From Deinococcus ruber (GTDB lineage Bacteria; Deinococcota; Deinococci; Deinococcales; Deinococcaceae), in contig NZ_BMQL01000019.1 of the NCBI RefSeq assembly GCF_014648095.1, forward strand, positions 1 to 64,000: a DNA stretch of 64,000 nt, given 5' to 3'. Under the pieces are notes generated by a model. The model worked only from the letters and a program-made list of their open reading frames with translations, did not search any database and was not told the origin of the DNA. Made by a program: the position numbers and the translations under genes. Shown here one piece after another: positions 16,855 through 24,721 of the stretch. Every line of letters starts with the position of its first letter. Positions within the stretch are counted from its first letter, which is position 1.

Positions 16855-18575
16855 TCACCAGATGCTGCACCCTCCAACTCTGCAAGAAAGAGGGTACGGG
16901 CGTGTGCCCGCCGAATCTTCCCACTCCCTGTCCTCGGAATACTCCCAGCTTCGACGACAACCACACTGTGGACTGGCAGAGCATAGTGTTCCCCAATCAA
17001 CCGTCTCACGGCTGAGCTTATCTTTCCGACATCCATGTTCGTCTGCCCGGCACGAACTTCGTGAATCAGCACCAGCTGCTCTTCACCGTTGACAGGGATA
17101 GAAAATGCGGCGCTACTCGCTGGAAGAAGCGCCGGATGGGCCTTCTCCGCCGCGAGCTCCAGATCCACCGCGTAGAAGTTCTTCCCGCGAATGATCACCA
17201 TCTCTTTCAGTCGGCCCGTGATGTAGAGATCCTGTCCGTGGAAGAAGCCCATATCACCGGAACGCAAGTACGGTCCGGTTCCGTCACTGAGGTGCGCCTG
17301 AAACGTCTGCTGGGTGGCTTCGGGCTGTTGCCAGTACCCATCGGCAACCTGTGGCCCTCGAATCCAGATTTCCCCAACGTGTGTCGGTGGCATTAGCTGA
17401 CGTGTCTCAGCATCGACAATGATGACTTCCTGCCCAGGCAGGGTCTGCCCACAGCCAACCAACACGCGCCCGTTTCCAGCGCCTACTTCAATGACCTGAC
17501 CCTGCTCCAGCGCGTCGGTATCGATATGTAACGTGCTCGGCCTGTTCGCGTTGTCACGAATATCGAAGGTTGCCTGCGCTTCCGAAAGGCCGTACGTGGT
17601 GTGATACGCCTGCCGCCGGAACCCGAACGGGGCATAGGTGTGGGCGAATTGCTCAAGCGTTTCGCTCCGAACCATTTCCGCCCCCGTAATCGCAATATTC
17701 CAGCGACTCAAATCTAGGTCCTGGCACTCCTCTGGGCGAATCCGATCGAGGCACATCTGGAACGCGAAGTTAGGCGCACCACTGGAAGCGGCGCCAAAGC
17801 GGGTCATCGCCTCAAGCCACCGCACAGGTTTCGCGATGACCTTCGAGGCAGGCAGGACGACCGGCTGGACGTTCATGTACATCGGTTGGAGGACGCTTCC
17901 GAACAGCCCCGAGAGATGCTGCATCGGCAGCCAGTTGACGCTGAATCCGGCCGTGTCCACGTCCCGTAAGATGTCGGCCAAGCCCCTGAGGCGGAGCATG
18001 AGTTGGCCGTGCGTCATCTTGACGCCCCGCGGCTGACTCGTTGAGCCGGAGGTATACAACAGAGCTGCCAGGTCCTCACTCGCGAGCGCAGGGGACTGCC
18101 ACTGTGAGGGATCGGGATGATCAGCAGCATCTGTCGTGACCACCGGGAGCGCTGAGTTGAAGGCGGCGGCCAGCAGGGGTTGCAGGAAGGGGTGGAGGCC
18201 TGCGGTCGTGAGCAGGACGCTGGGCTGAGCATCGGTCATCAAGGACGTGAGGTCATCCACAGGCTGTCCTGGACGCGGCGGCGTCAGTAACACGACTGCC
18301 ATTCCAGCGTAGAGGGTGCCGAAGAAAGCCGTGACAAGATCGAGGCCCTCTCCGAACAGCAGGACGGCGCGGTCGCCGGGTTGAAACCGTTGCTGGAGCG
18401 TAGCAGCCAACGCTTTGGCCTGTTGCTGCAACGCGCGGTAGCTGAGCCGCACTTCCTGATGTTCACCGTCCGCCAAATAGATCAGGCCTTGATCGGGTGT
18501 GGCTTGCGCGCACCCCTCCAAGAGATCGACAAGGGTCACCCAGGGGGGCGGCGCTGAACGCTGATCGGTGGGCAT
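16851..18575 (-). CDS. Fatty-acyl-AMP ligase (FAAL-like)
   Basis: A 574-residue ANL-superfamily adenylating enzyme. The ATP-binding P-loop YTSGSTSQPRGVKMTH is at residues 174-189, TTYGLSEA is the A5 motif, GEIWIRGPQVADGYW is A6, YLRSGDMGF is A7 and TGRLKEMVIIRGKNFYAVDLE is A8 with the FAAL-like hinge. SIPRTGSGKIRRA holds the A10 lysine. FAALs activate fatty acids as acyl-AMP and hand them to carrier proteins or polyketide synthases; no such synthase is present here. Paralogue at 51113. The next frame overlaps by 4 bases. Confidence 0.85.
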   Translation of the reverse strand: MPTDQRSAPPPWVTLVDLLEGCAQATPDQGLIYLADGEHQEVRLSYRALQQQAKALAATLQQRFQPGDRAVLLFGEGLDLVTAFFGTLYAGMAVVLLTPPRPGQPVDDLTSLMTDAQPSVLLTTAGLHPFLQPLLAAAFNSALPVVTTDAADHPDPSQWQSPALASEDLAALLYTSGSTSQPRGVKMTHGQLMLRLRGLADILRDVDTAGFSVNWLPMQHLSGLFGSVLQPMYMNVQPVVLPASKVIAKPVRWLEAMTRFGAASSGAPNFAFQMCLDRIRPEECQDLDLSRWNIAITGAEMVRSETLEQFAHTYAPFGFRRQAYHTTYGLSEAQATFDIRDNANRPSTLHIDTDALEQGQVIEVGAGNGRVLVGCGQTLPGQEVIIVDAETRQLMPPTHVGEIWIRGPQVADGYWQQPEATQQTFQAHLSDGTGPYLRSGDMGFFHGQDLYITGRLKEMVIIRGKNFYAVDLELAAEKAHPALLPASSAAFSIPVNGEEQLVLIHEVRAGQTNMDVGKISSAVRRLIGEHYALPVHSVVVVEAGSIPRTGSGKIRRAHARTLFLAELEGAASGE

Positions 18576-18585
18576 ATTGGGCTTG

Positions 18586-18614
18586 ATGATACGGAGTCGG
18601 TTGCACCGTCACAA
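18586..18614 (-). promoter_or_regulatory. Promoter of the acyl-AMP ligase
   Basis: On the minus strand TTGTGA (18609-18614), a 17-base spacer and TATCAT (18586-18591) precede the ATG at 18575 by 10 bases. There is no ribosome binding site, so the transcript would be nearly leaderless, which is frequent in Deinococcus. Confidence 0.5.
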
Positions 18615-18668
18615 CTCGCAGCGTCGTTGAGACGTCGAAAGCAGGATATCTGTGATGAGCGGGCCCCT

Positions 18669-18695
18669 GGGTGCTCGGGTGGAAGCCGAGCACCC
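18669..18695. terminator. Hairpin between ligase and MerR genes
   Basis: GGGTGCTCGG and CCGAGCACCC form a perfect 10-bp stem with a 7-base loop, 20 bases after the MerR-family stop. It would end leftward transcription from that gene. Confidence 0.55.
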
Positions 18696-18714
18696 TCCTC
18701 ATGACCACCCACCG

Positions 18715-19521
18715 TTACTGTGACGTGTCCACTGCCTCCAGAAAGAACGCGATGTCCGTCTCGTACGCCTCGGGATTCGGCGTGTCCGGAACGCTCTTCA
18801 CGTAGAACTCCGCAGTCACCCCTGTGAGCCTGAGGTCACGCCGCACTGCCTCGTCCACCACCACGGCGTATGCCGTCCCCGTCTTGTCGTAGGGCCCCAC
18901 GAACCGCCCGATGAACGCCATGCCCCCCTCGAACGTCCTCACCTCAATACGGCCGTCGCCTTCGACGGCCCCGACCACTGGCACGCAGACCTCTACGAGG
19001 CTGCCCTCGCCCGTGTCGTGGTTGTCGTGGACGAAGAAGCTCGGGCGCTGCATCTGGTAGCCTCGGGCCTTCGCGTACATCGTCACTTCCTGCAGGGCAT
19101 CGGGGATCACCTCGTAGTGTGGGGGTTGGAGACGCGTGCGGATGCTGAGTGTCTGTCGGGCCGGCAGATGTTCGGTGCGGTACTTCATAGGTTCCTCCTT
19201 GAGATATGTACGCAACGTCAGCAGCGAGGACTGCCGGTCCTCAATCTCCGCACTCAACCGTTTCTCGTGCCGGACAAGCACCTCCGCTTGCCGGTCGGGC
19301 TGGTCGAGCAGCCGTCGGATCTCATCCAGCGGCAGGCCCAGTTCGCGCCACCGGCGGATCCGGACGGCCCGGTCGATCTGCGCGACACGGTAATAGCGGT
19401 AACTGGTGAGGTCGTCGACGTCCGCCGGACACAGCAGGTCGATTTCGTCGTAGTACCGCAACGTCTTTGGAGACAGACCGGTCAGGACGGCAAACCGGGA
19501 GATGATCAGGCGACCTCGCAT
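18715..19521 (-). CDS. MerR-family regulator with GyrI-like effector domain
   Basis: A 268-residue regulator. The N-terminal MerR helix-turn-helix reads [20 protein letters not shown] followed by [13 protein letters not shown]; a dimerisation coiled coil spans about residues 75-115. The C-terminal part from [18 protein letters not shown] is a GyrI-like ligand-binding domain (about 150 residues), as in BltR/BmrR-type multidrug sensors. ATG at 19521 was chosen because it directly precedes the MerR domain. No cysteines for metal binding. Target unknown; it ends just ahead of the ligase gene. Confidence 0.85.
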   Translation of the reverse strand: MRGRLIISRFAVLTGLSPKTLRYYDEIDLLCPADVDDLTSYRYYRVAQIDRAVRIRRWRELGLPLDEIRRLLDQPDRQAEVLVRHEKRLSAEIEDRQSSLLTLRTYLKEEPMKYRTEHLPARQTLSIRTRLQPPHYEVIPDALQEVTMYAKARGYQMQRPSFFVHDNHDTGEGSLVEVCVPVVGAVEGDGRIEVRTFEGGMAFIGRFVGPYDKTGTAYAVVVDEAVRRDLRLTGVTAEFYVKSVPDTPNPEAYETDIAFFLEAVDTSQ

Positions 19522-19636
19522 ACGTAGACACGGTAAGCGTTCCAGCTGCTGGAAGGTCAAGCCCTGGGCAGGCACTCGACGGATAGCGGACGGGCTGAAG
19601 TTCGAAATCGGATGAACAGTGCAGACTGGGTGTGCC

Positions 19637-19759
19637 TCAGTATCTCAGCAGGGTATTGGACAGTTGAACGTGTCTGATCACTCTGAAGCCGATCGGTGGT
19701 GAGGCGCAGCCGTTCCAGGGATCGCCCAGGCAGATGCGGGTCTGATATGTCGCGCTCAT
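19637..19759 (-). CDS. Small backbone frame, probably 3'-truncated
   Basis: A 40-residue frame, [20 protein letters not shown] and following, whose ATG overlaps the stop of the coiled-coil gene as ATGA. The tight coupling says it was a real gene in the backbone operon; its short, abrupt end before the MerR cargo suggests truncation. Family not recognised. Confidence 0.4.
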   Translation of the reverse strand: MSATYQTRICLGDPWNGCASPPIGFRVIRHVQLSNTLLRY

Positions 19760-20391
19760 GCCATCAGCCCGTTGTCGTTCAGCCAGCCGCGCAGGTAGGC
19801 AACAGAGTGTTCGATGCTGGCGCAGGAGCGAGCGGCGGCACGGATGGCCGCGTCGGACAGGTCGCGGCAACTCACGGTGCGGGTGTCCGGGTGGTAGAAG
19901 GCGTCATACCCTGCCTTCTTCAGGTGGACGGCAATGGTGATGCCCTCCAGCGGCGGAAAGGTGGGCGCTGGTTCGGTGGATTTCGGCATGTCTGGTTCCT
20001 TTGCTTTCTGGAAAGCAACGTTGAGAAGGCTGTTCCTGGACTCGTTCAGCTGCGTTTCGAGCACGGCCATCTGCCCGGTCTGTTCCTGCACCTGGGCACT
20101 GAGCCGGACGACTTCCTGACGCATGAGCGACAGCTCGTGCTCCCTGGCGTCCAACTGGCGCTGAACGGCAGCCATTTGCGCTTCAGCGGCCTTGACCTCG
20201 CGTTTCAGCACCTGCTCGGCCCGCCAGACCGCTGTCTCCTGCTCCTTCCGCAATCGGGCCTCGACGGTCGCCAGTGCCCGCTCGGCGGCATCGGCACGGC
20301 GGCGCTCGGTGGTGGTCTCGGTATTGGCGGCGTCCACCATGCTCAGCAGCGGATCGATCTGCAGGGATTGTTCATACTTCAGTGCCGTCAC
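19756..20391 (-). CDS. Coiled-coil plasmid protein of unknown function
   Basis: A 211-residue protein. Residues about 15-125 form a long coiled coil rich in Glu, Arg, Gln and Ala (RRRADAAERALATVEARLRK). After a PAPTFPPLEG linker comes a compact C-terminal domain, ITIAVHLKKAGYDAFYHPDT then RTVSCRDLSDAAIRAAARSC, ending in a helix pair. No known catalytic motif. A decayed copy lies at 16067-16231. A TGCTTTCTGGAAAGCA palindrome sits inside the gene. Confidence 0.65.
   Translation of the reverse strand: MTALKYEQSLQIDPLLSMVDAANTETTTERRRADAAERALATVEARLRKEQETAVWRAEQVLKREVKAAEAQMAAVQRQLDAREHELSLMRQEVVRLSAQVQEQTGQMAVLETQLNESRNSLLNVAFQKAKEPDMPKSTEPAPTFPPLEGITIAVHLKKAGYDAFYHPDTRTVSCRDLSDAAIRAAARSCASIEHSVAYLRGWLNDNGLMA
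20001..20018. repeat. Palindrome TGCTTTCTGGAAAGCA, copy 1
   Basis: An imperfect 16-bp palindrome (18 bp with the flanking T and A) inside the coiled-coil gene. Related copies lie at 49468-49483 and 53693-53708. Confidence 0.45.
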
Positions 20392-20604
20392 TCCTTCTAG
20401 CTGATCGTCTGACTTTCGCAGGAGGTCTAACGAACCGGAAGAAGGTGCATGAATTTCTGGTTTGGGACGGTCAGAAAGAGGAGGTGTCCGCTGTTGAAGC
20501 AGTCACAGGTGGTTTATGCGGTACTCTCATGCTACTGCCACCTCAGTGCTCGCCCATTTCGGACATCGCTGCCTGGCTGGCCCTGTCTTGCAGGAGGACA
20601 CCCC

Positions 20605-21036
20605 ATGGATCACGAACACATGCGCACCATCATCCGCCGGGAAAATGAAGCGATGTGGCACGAAAGCAATCCAGACGCTCTCCAGGAGTCCTCCCACGAT
20701 CATCGCGTGACCCACACCGAGACGTACGGTGACATCGTCGGGCACGATGCCCACGGTCATCTGGCCAAACAGTACCTGGCCGCGTTTAGTGATCACCACA
20801 TGCGCATCGATCATCTGGTGATCGAAGGTGATCACGCGGCGTACCGCATTACTCACCAAGTCAAGCACACCGGGACGTTCCTGGGCATTGAACCAACCGG
20901 AAAGGACCTCAAGCTGGTCATGTCGTATTTTGTTCGCTTCGAGGGCGACAAAATCGCAGAATCGTGGACGATGACAGACAACTTGCTGTTCCTCAAACAA
21001 CTTGGCGTCGAGGTGCCACTTAGCTCTAAAACCTGA
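20605..21036 (+). CDS. SnoaL-like (ester cyclase) protein
   Basis: A 143-residue protein with the SnoaL/ester-cyclase alpha+beta-barrel layout: an N-terminal helix pair, then GHDAHGHLAKQYLAAFSDHHMRIDHLVIEGDHAAYRITHQVKHTG in segments, GIEPTGKDL and the final strand FVRFEGDKIAESWTMTDNL. These proteins form a cone-shaped pocket; many are uncharacterised. ATG has CAGGAGGA upstream. It is a single plus-strand gene inserted between minus-strand backbone genes, and the neighbour at 21087 is cut off by it. Confidence 0.75.
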   Translation: MDHEHMRTIIRRENEAMWHESNPDALQESSHDHRVTHTETYGDIVGHDAHGHLAKQYLAAFSDHHMRIDHLVIEGDHAAYRITHQVKHTGTFLGIEPTGKDLKLVMSYFVRFEGDKIAESWTMTDNLLFLKQLGVEVPLSSKT

Positions 21037-21087
21037 TGGCCAAAACGTAGCAGTGACGGATTTCGGTGTGATGGCGAACTGGGTCAT
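21037..21087 (-). pseudogene. N-terminal stub of a backbone gene
   Basis: An ATG overlapping the upstream stop as ATGA begins MTQFAITPKSVTATFWPSG, but the frame then runs antisense through the SnoaL-like gene. The coupling indicates that a true gene started here and lost its body when the SnoaL gene arrived. Confidence 0.45.
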
Positions 21088-21497
21088 TTCGCTCCTTTGG
21101 CGGGGATCAACTCCAGGGAATAGCCGTCCACGCGCACGCGTTTGCTGACGTGCAGGTGGCGGTAGGCGGCGGCGAGGTGGGCACGGTCGGACGGAAAAGC
21201 CGCGCTGACATCTCCCCTGTGACAGCGGCCTTTCGGGAATTTGCTGATGAACTCTTCGACGCAGCGGGCGACGCGGGCCACGTCAGCGGGCACGTTGGTC
21301 ACCACTTCGTTCTGCTGTGGCGTCCGGACGACGACCGGGTGGTCCCACGCGGGCTTCTTCGGTTTGACGGGTGTGGGCGTGGCCATTCGCAATTTCTGCT
21401 CCAGCTGCCGCACCCGTGCTTCCAGATGGGCCTTGGCAGCCTCCAGCCGCCGGATCTGCTCGCGTAGCCCCTGTTCGCGGTTCTCTTGTTCGTTCAT
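21084..21497 (-). CDS. Coiled-coil/winged-helix plasmid protein
   Basis: A 137-residue protein. Residues 4-40 form a coiled coil (REQIRRLEAAKAHLEARVRQLEQKL). After a proline/lysine linker, residues about 68-130 look like a winged helix: VARCVEEFISKFPKGRCHRGDVSAAFPSDRAHLAAAYRHLHVSKRV. ATG overlaps the upstream stop as ATGA. Likely DNA-binding backbone protein of unknown role. Confidence 0.6.
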   Translation of the reverse strand: MNEQENREQGLREQIRRLEAAKAHLEARVRQLEQKLRMATPTPVKPKKPAWDHPVVVRTPQQNEVVTNVPADVARVARCVEEFISKFPKGRCHRGDVSAAFPSDRAHLAAAYRHLHVSKRVRVDGYSLELIPAKGAK

Positions 21498-22213
21498 GCC
21501 GCTTCCCTCTGCCAGCCGTGCGCCGCGTAGTACCAGACGTTCCGCCACACGCTCCATTTCTCGTACCGCAGCGTGTCGCCGTGGACAACCTCGGCAGGCA
21601 CGCCGTGCAGCGTCAAATTCAGATAAACCATGTCGCAGGCGAGCTTGTTGATGTCCCAGGTCTGGATGCGGATGCTTTGCGGGGGTGCGCCCTGCTGGCG
21701 GAACTCACGCACGGCAGCCAGCAGCATGGCGCCGCTGCCGCCTGCGGGTTCGTGGATGCCCAGCGGCCCACGTTCGGGCCACTGCATGCCCTGGACGGCC
21801 AGCCGCGCCGCCAGATTCGCCACGCTGTCGGGGGTGTAGAAACTGCCGATGGCCTGGCGGTTGCCCTTGCCCTCGAAGGCTTCGTAGGCCGGGCCGAGGA
21901 TGTCGGTGTACTCGTGCTTCTCCATGTCGAGCACCAGCTGGCCCAGCACGTGACCGAAGGGCGTCAGATCTTCCCTCGACCAGCCGCGAATGATGCTCAG
22001 GTATTCCTCTTCCCGCTGACCGGCGGCGACCGCGCACGCCGCCGCCCCGACAAACGTCCGAAAGGTCTGCATCAGCCCCCGGTTCTGCGGCGCGACCTTC
22101 TTCAGCAGCCGCACCCAGGGGAGGCGCTCGGCGTCGATGCTCATGCCTGCCTTCCGGCACAGCGGCTCGGGCAGCGGCTGGCTGGTGAGGGAGAGGTCAT
22201 TCCAGGGCCTCAC
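21494..22213 (-). CDS. N-6 adenine methylase-like protein lacking NPPY
   Basis: A 239-residue protein with the SAM-binding half of a type I-like adenine methyltransferase: GSFYTPDSVANLAARL, then motif I IHEPAGGSGAML, then IQTWDINKLACDMVYLNLTLHG and VVHGDTL. The expected catalytic motif NPPY/F is absent; the protein ends soon after VVHGDTLRYEKWSVWRNVWY. Similar short proteins occur on plasmids and integrative elements, with uncertain activity. GTG at 22213 with GGGAG upstream; it is the second-last intact gene of the leftward operon. Confidence 0.7.
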   Translation of the reverse strand: MRPWNDLSLTSQPLPEPLCRKAGMSIDAERLPWVRLLKKVAPQNRGLMQTFRTFVGAAACAVAAGQREEEYLSIIRGWSREDLTPFGHVLGQLVLDMEKHEYTDILGPAYEAFEGKGNRQAIGSFYTPDSVANLAARLAVQGMQWPERGPLGIHEPAGGSGAMLLAAVREFRQQGAPPQSIRIQTWDINKLACDMVYLNLTLHGVPAEVVHGDTLRYEKWSVWRNVWYYAAHGWQREAA

Positions 22214-22243
22214 GTTCTCCCGGGGCAGTGGCCTTCGGACACG

Positions 22244-23446
22244 TCACTGGGCCACCGCCCGGATCGAGGCGAAGTCGCTGCTGGCGAAGGTGATGCGGGT
22301 GCTGCCGTTTTGCTCGTCGTACAGGTCGATGTACGTCTCGGCGATGTACTCCACGGTGTACTTGTCGCGTTTGTAGCTCACCCGCTGGCCAACCTGAAAG
22401 CTCGGTAGGGCGGGCGTAGGGGCGGAGGTTGCCACCACCGGAAGTGCTTGCCGTCCGCGCCACGCCTCGGCCTTCTGCGCGACCTTTGGCAGCAGGGTGT
22501 CCAGCCCCCAGCCTTTGCCCTGCCAGAACCACTCCTGGGCCACCTCGCGGGTCGCGTCCTCCAACGCAGCCAGCGCTGATTCCGTGCTGCCGAACTGCCG
22601 CAGGAGTGCCTTGGCGGCCTTCTCGCGTCCTGTGTTGGCGACCTCAGCGGCGGGCAGGTTGCCCCGGTGATCGTTCCACACGGCCAGCATACGGGTCAGC
22701 AGCACGCTGGGCCGCGCCACCGGCAGGTGATCCACAGTGTTGTCCACAGGTCCCGCCGCGCCTCCCGGAATATCTTCAGTGCTGGTGGCGTGGGTCTGGT
22801 CTGCGGTCGCCGGGAACTGAGCGAAAGCCTGAACAGGAACTGGAGCCTGCATGGGTTCCTGCTCTTCCAGTTTTTCAGGAGCCTGCACCGCCGCGTCAGC
22901 GGCGAAAGGGGGTATGTGTTTGTTCTGAAGTAAGTTCTGCGTAGGTTCTGAAGTAGGTTCTGTTATTAGATCTTGGGGTTTCCGTACGCCTTGTCGTTGG
23001 GTTTCCCGATGCACTGTCGTTGGGTTTCCCGACGTCCTGTCGTTGGGATTGCCTGGGTCTTGATGTTGGGTTTCTCCACTTCTTGTTGTGGCGTGCTGCC
23101 TTCCAGATGCCAAGCCTTCCAGCGCCGCCGCCACCGCGTCCCGGTTCGCCCGGTAGTAGTTCCTGGCCGGAATGCCCTTGCGTTTGACCTCGATCATGCC
23201 CCCGCAGGTCTTGACGCAGCGGCGCACCTGATCGGCACTCAGCTCCAGCTCGTCCGCCCACTCGTCGTGGGTCTTGTAGAACCACCCCTCCTGGTCGTCG
23301 GTGCGGTCGCCCCAGTACAGGCACTGTGCCAGCAGCGCGGCGCTCTCGTAGTCACCCAGCATCCGCACGAACGGTACCGGAACAGGGATGGTGTTCTGAC
23401 GTCCCAGGAACTGCGCCACCATGCTCATCGCGGTGTTGCGGGTCAT
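22244..23446 (-). CDS. Replication initiator-like protein with internal iterons
   Basis: A 400-residue protein resembling phage replisome organisers. The N-terminal winged helix has YESAALLAQCLYWGDRT, GWFYKTHDEWADELELSADQVRRCVKTCGGMIEVKRKG and NYYRANRD. A low-complexity linker follows, and its DNA carries 23-bp repeats. Residues about 240-330 are helical, and the last 55 form a small beta domain (VGQRVSYKRDKYTVEYI) also present at the end of the initiator at 38485. AGGAG precedes the ATG. It probably binds its own iterons to open a replication origin; this is inferred from architecture. Confidence 0.65.
   Translation of the reverse strand: MTRNTAMSMVAQFLGRQNTIPVPVPFVRMLGDYESAALLAQCLYWGDRTDDQEGWFYKTHDEWADELELSADQVRRCVKTCGGMIEVKRKGIPARNYYRANRDAVAAALEGLASGRQHATTRSGETQHQDPGNPNDRTSGNPTTVHRETQRQGVRKPQDLITEPTSEPTQNLLQNKHIPPFAADAAVQAPEKLEEQEPMQAPVPVQAFAQFPATADQTHATSTEDIPGGAAGPVDNTVDHLPVARPSVLLTRMLAVWNDHRGNLPAAEVANTGREKAAKALLRQFGSTESALAALEDATREVAQEWFWQGKGWGLDTLLPKVAQKAEAWRGRQALPVVATSAPTPALPSFQVGQRVSYKRDKYTVEYIAETYIDLYDEQNGSTRITFASSDFASIRAVAQ
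22969..23080. repeat. 23-bp iterons inside the initiator gene
   Basis: The block (G/C)TGTCGTTGGGTTTCCCGA recurs with GTCGTTGGG at 22993, 23016 and 23039 and a variant GATGTTGGG at 23062; an upstream variant has GGGTTTCC at 22976. The period is exactly 23 bp. Because 23 is not a multiple of three, the encoded peptide differs between copies, so selection acts on DNA. Confidence 0.7.
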
Positions 23447-23598
23447 GGCTGCGCTCCTGTCAGCAGGCCCGGCCCGACTTCCACGATCAGGCACAGCTGG
23501 GCGGGGCTGGCGGCTCCTTTCGGGAGCGTATGGGTGTTCGGCTTGCTGCTGCCCTCCGTTTGATTCAGCAGCCCGGTGAGGGGAGAGGTGAGGCTCAT
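23443..23598 (-). CDS. Small protein in leftward operon
   Basis: A 51-residue frame, MSLTSPLTGLLNQTEGSSKP onward, coupled by ATGA overlaps to the genes on both sides. Supported mainly by this tight packing. No recognisable domain. Confidence 0.45.
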   Translation of the reverse strand: MSLTSPLTGLLNQTEGSSKPNTHTLPKGAASPAQLCLIVEVGPGLLTGAQP

Positions 23599-23804
23599 AC
23601 CGGGTCGTCCCATTCCGCACGCTCGTCCTGCTGGTCGCTCTCGTAGGTTTCCCAGTTGTCGGGTTCGTCGAAGGGACAGCTGCTGCTGCCGTGGCAGGCG
23701 TTGGGGGCGGGCGATGCACTGGTGAAACGACCGCCGCACGACACGCAGGTATGCCGTTGAAGTGTGGCGGTCACGTTGGGAGCCGTTGCGTTCGTTGTCT
23801 TCAT
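23595..23804 (-). CDS. Small putative zinc-binding protein
   Basis: A 69-residue protein with cysteines in the pattern CVSCGGRF then NACHGSSSC, suggesting a small zinc finger, and an acidic C terminus. Both ends overlap neighbours as ATGA. Function unknown. Confidence 0.5.
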   Translation of the reverse strand: MKTTNATAPNVTATLQRHTCVSCGGRFTSASPAPNACHGSSSCPFDEPDNWETYESDQQDERAEWDDPV

Positions 23805-24178
23805 TCGACTTCTCCAATCACGACGGTCGCTCCGGCTTTGGCCTGCCCGGTCTTCCAGGCGTGGTGCGCATGTCGCCCCGCCTGCGTTGCTGGGTAGCCC
23901 ATCTCACAGAGGTTCACGGCCAGCCGAGCCCGCGTCGGCACCGTCACGGTCCGACTCCGGCTGCCTTTCTGCGGTGGTAGCACCGAAAAACGCCGAACAG
24001 CCGTGGCGTGCGCGACCAGGAACCAACGCCCGCCGATCATCATCAGACGTCCGTCCAGCAGGTCGATGCCCAGCAGCGCTGCTTCTTTCAGAACATGTCG
24101 GTACAGCGCGTGCTGTTCGCGGGCGTACTCGACAATCCGTGCCTCAGCGGCTTCGGTGGTGAGTTGTGTGCGGCTCAT
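23801..24178 (-). CDS. Hypothetical protein
   Basis: A 125-residue protein. The first half is helical (EAAEARIVEYAREQHALYRHVLKEAALLG in two helices), the second half basic, with KGSRSRTVTVPTRARLAVNL. The ATG overlaps the upstream stop as TGATG. Family not recognised; the packing supports it as a real operon member. Confidence 0.5.
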   Translation of the reverse strand: MSRTQLTTEAAEARIVEYAREQHALYRHVLKEAALLGIDLLDGRLMMIGGRWFLVAHATAVRRFSVLPPQKGSRSRTVTVPTRARLAVNLCEMGYPATQAGRHAHHAWKTGQAKAGATVVIGEVE

Positions 24179-24441
24179 CAGCGGGCCGCCCGTCTGTAGA
24201 TGCGCTGATGACGACGGGTGCGCGGCAGACGAGCGTGGATCTGGCGGAGCAGCCGCTTCAGGCCCGTGTGATTTTCCAGGCGCGACACGGCCCAGGCCAG
24301 GAAGAACAGGCCCAGGAGCGTCAGCGGAAGCCAATTCCAGTTGGGTAAGGCCTGATGGTCGGCAGAACCAGCTGCCCCGAGGAGCAGCACCAGGCCGAGC
24401 GTGAAGCGCACGCTGCCGAAGGGGTACGAGGTCAGCTTCAT
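24178..24441 (-). CDS. Small membrane protein
   Basis: An 87-residue protein with two membrane segments: VRFTLGLVLLLGAAGSA (about 11-27) and WLPLTLLGLFFLAWAVS (about 37-53), followed by a basic tail RLLRQIHARLPRTRRHQRIY expected in the cytoplasm. Coupled to both neighbours. Holin-like size and charge, but no evidence for that role. Confidence 0.55.
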   Translation of the reverse strand: MKLTSYPFGSVRFTLGLVLLLGAAGSADHQALPNWNWLPLTLLGLFFLAWAVSRLENHTGLKRLLRQIHARLPRTRRHQRIYRRAAR

Positions 24442-24539
24442 AGGGTGCCTCCGGTGGAGTCCAGCAGGTAGACGATTCCGAACAGGCCAACGCAGCCGGT
24501 TGCATTGGTGAGCAGGAGCAGCAGCGTCCAGCCGGTCAT
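24438..24539 (-). CDS. 33-residue membrane peptide
   Basis: A very short frame, MTGWTLLLLLTNATGCVGLF continuing to GIVYLLDSTGGTL, forming a single membrane helix. Its ATG overlaps the upstream stop and its stop overlaps the next start, both as ATGA, which is good evidence that the small gene is translated. Confidence 0.5.
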   Translation of the reverse strand: MTGWTLLLLLTNATGCVGLFGIVYLLDSTGGTL

Positions 24540-24721
24540 GCGAAGGCTCCGGCCAGCGAGGCCTGCAGAGCGGTCTGGGTCGCCGTGTGGTACGTCAGGG
24601 CTGCCTCTGCCGCTGCTTTCCGCAGGTCTGCCAGATTAGGAGCACCCTCGATCAGCGCCTCCAGGTAGCGGCTCTGCGCGTCCAGATGCGCCTGAAATAC
24701 ATCCGGCTGCTCGGCGTTCAT
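24536..24721 (-). CDS. Small helical protein
   Basis: A 61-residue, alanine-rich helical protein (DAQSRYLEALIEGAPNLADL). Overlaps on both sides as ATGA. No domain recognised. Confidence 0.5.
   Translation of the reverse strand: MNAEQPDVFQAHLDAQSRYLEALIEGAPNLADLRKAAAEAALTYHTATQTALQASLAGAFA

Noticed and set aside
22921..22970. Repeated GTAGGTTCTG-like sequence before the 23-bp iterons
   Set aside because: Short, AAGTARGTTCTG-type repeats encode a TEPTSEPTQN stretch and are irregular; not clearly part of the iterons.
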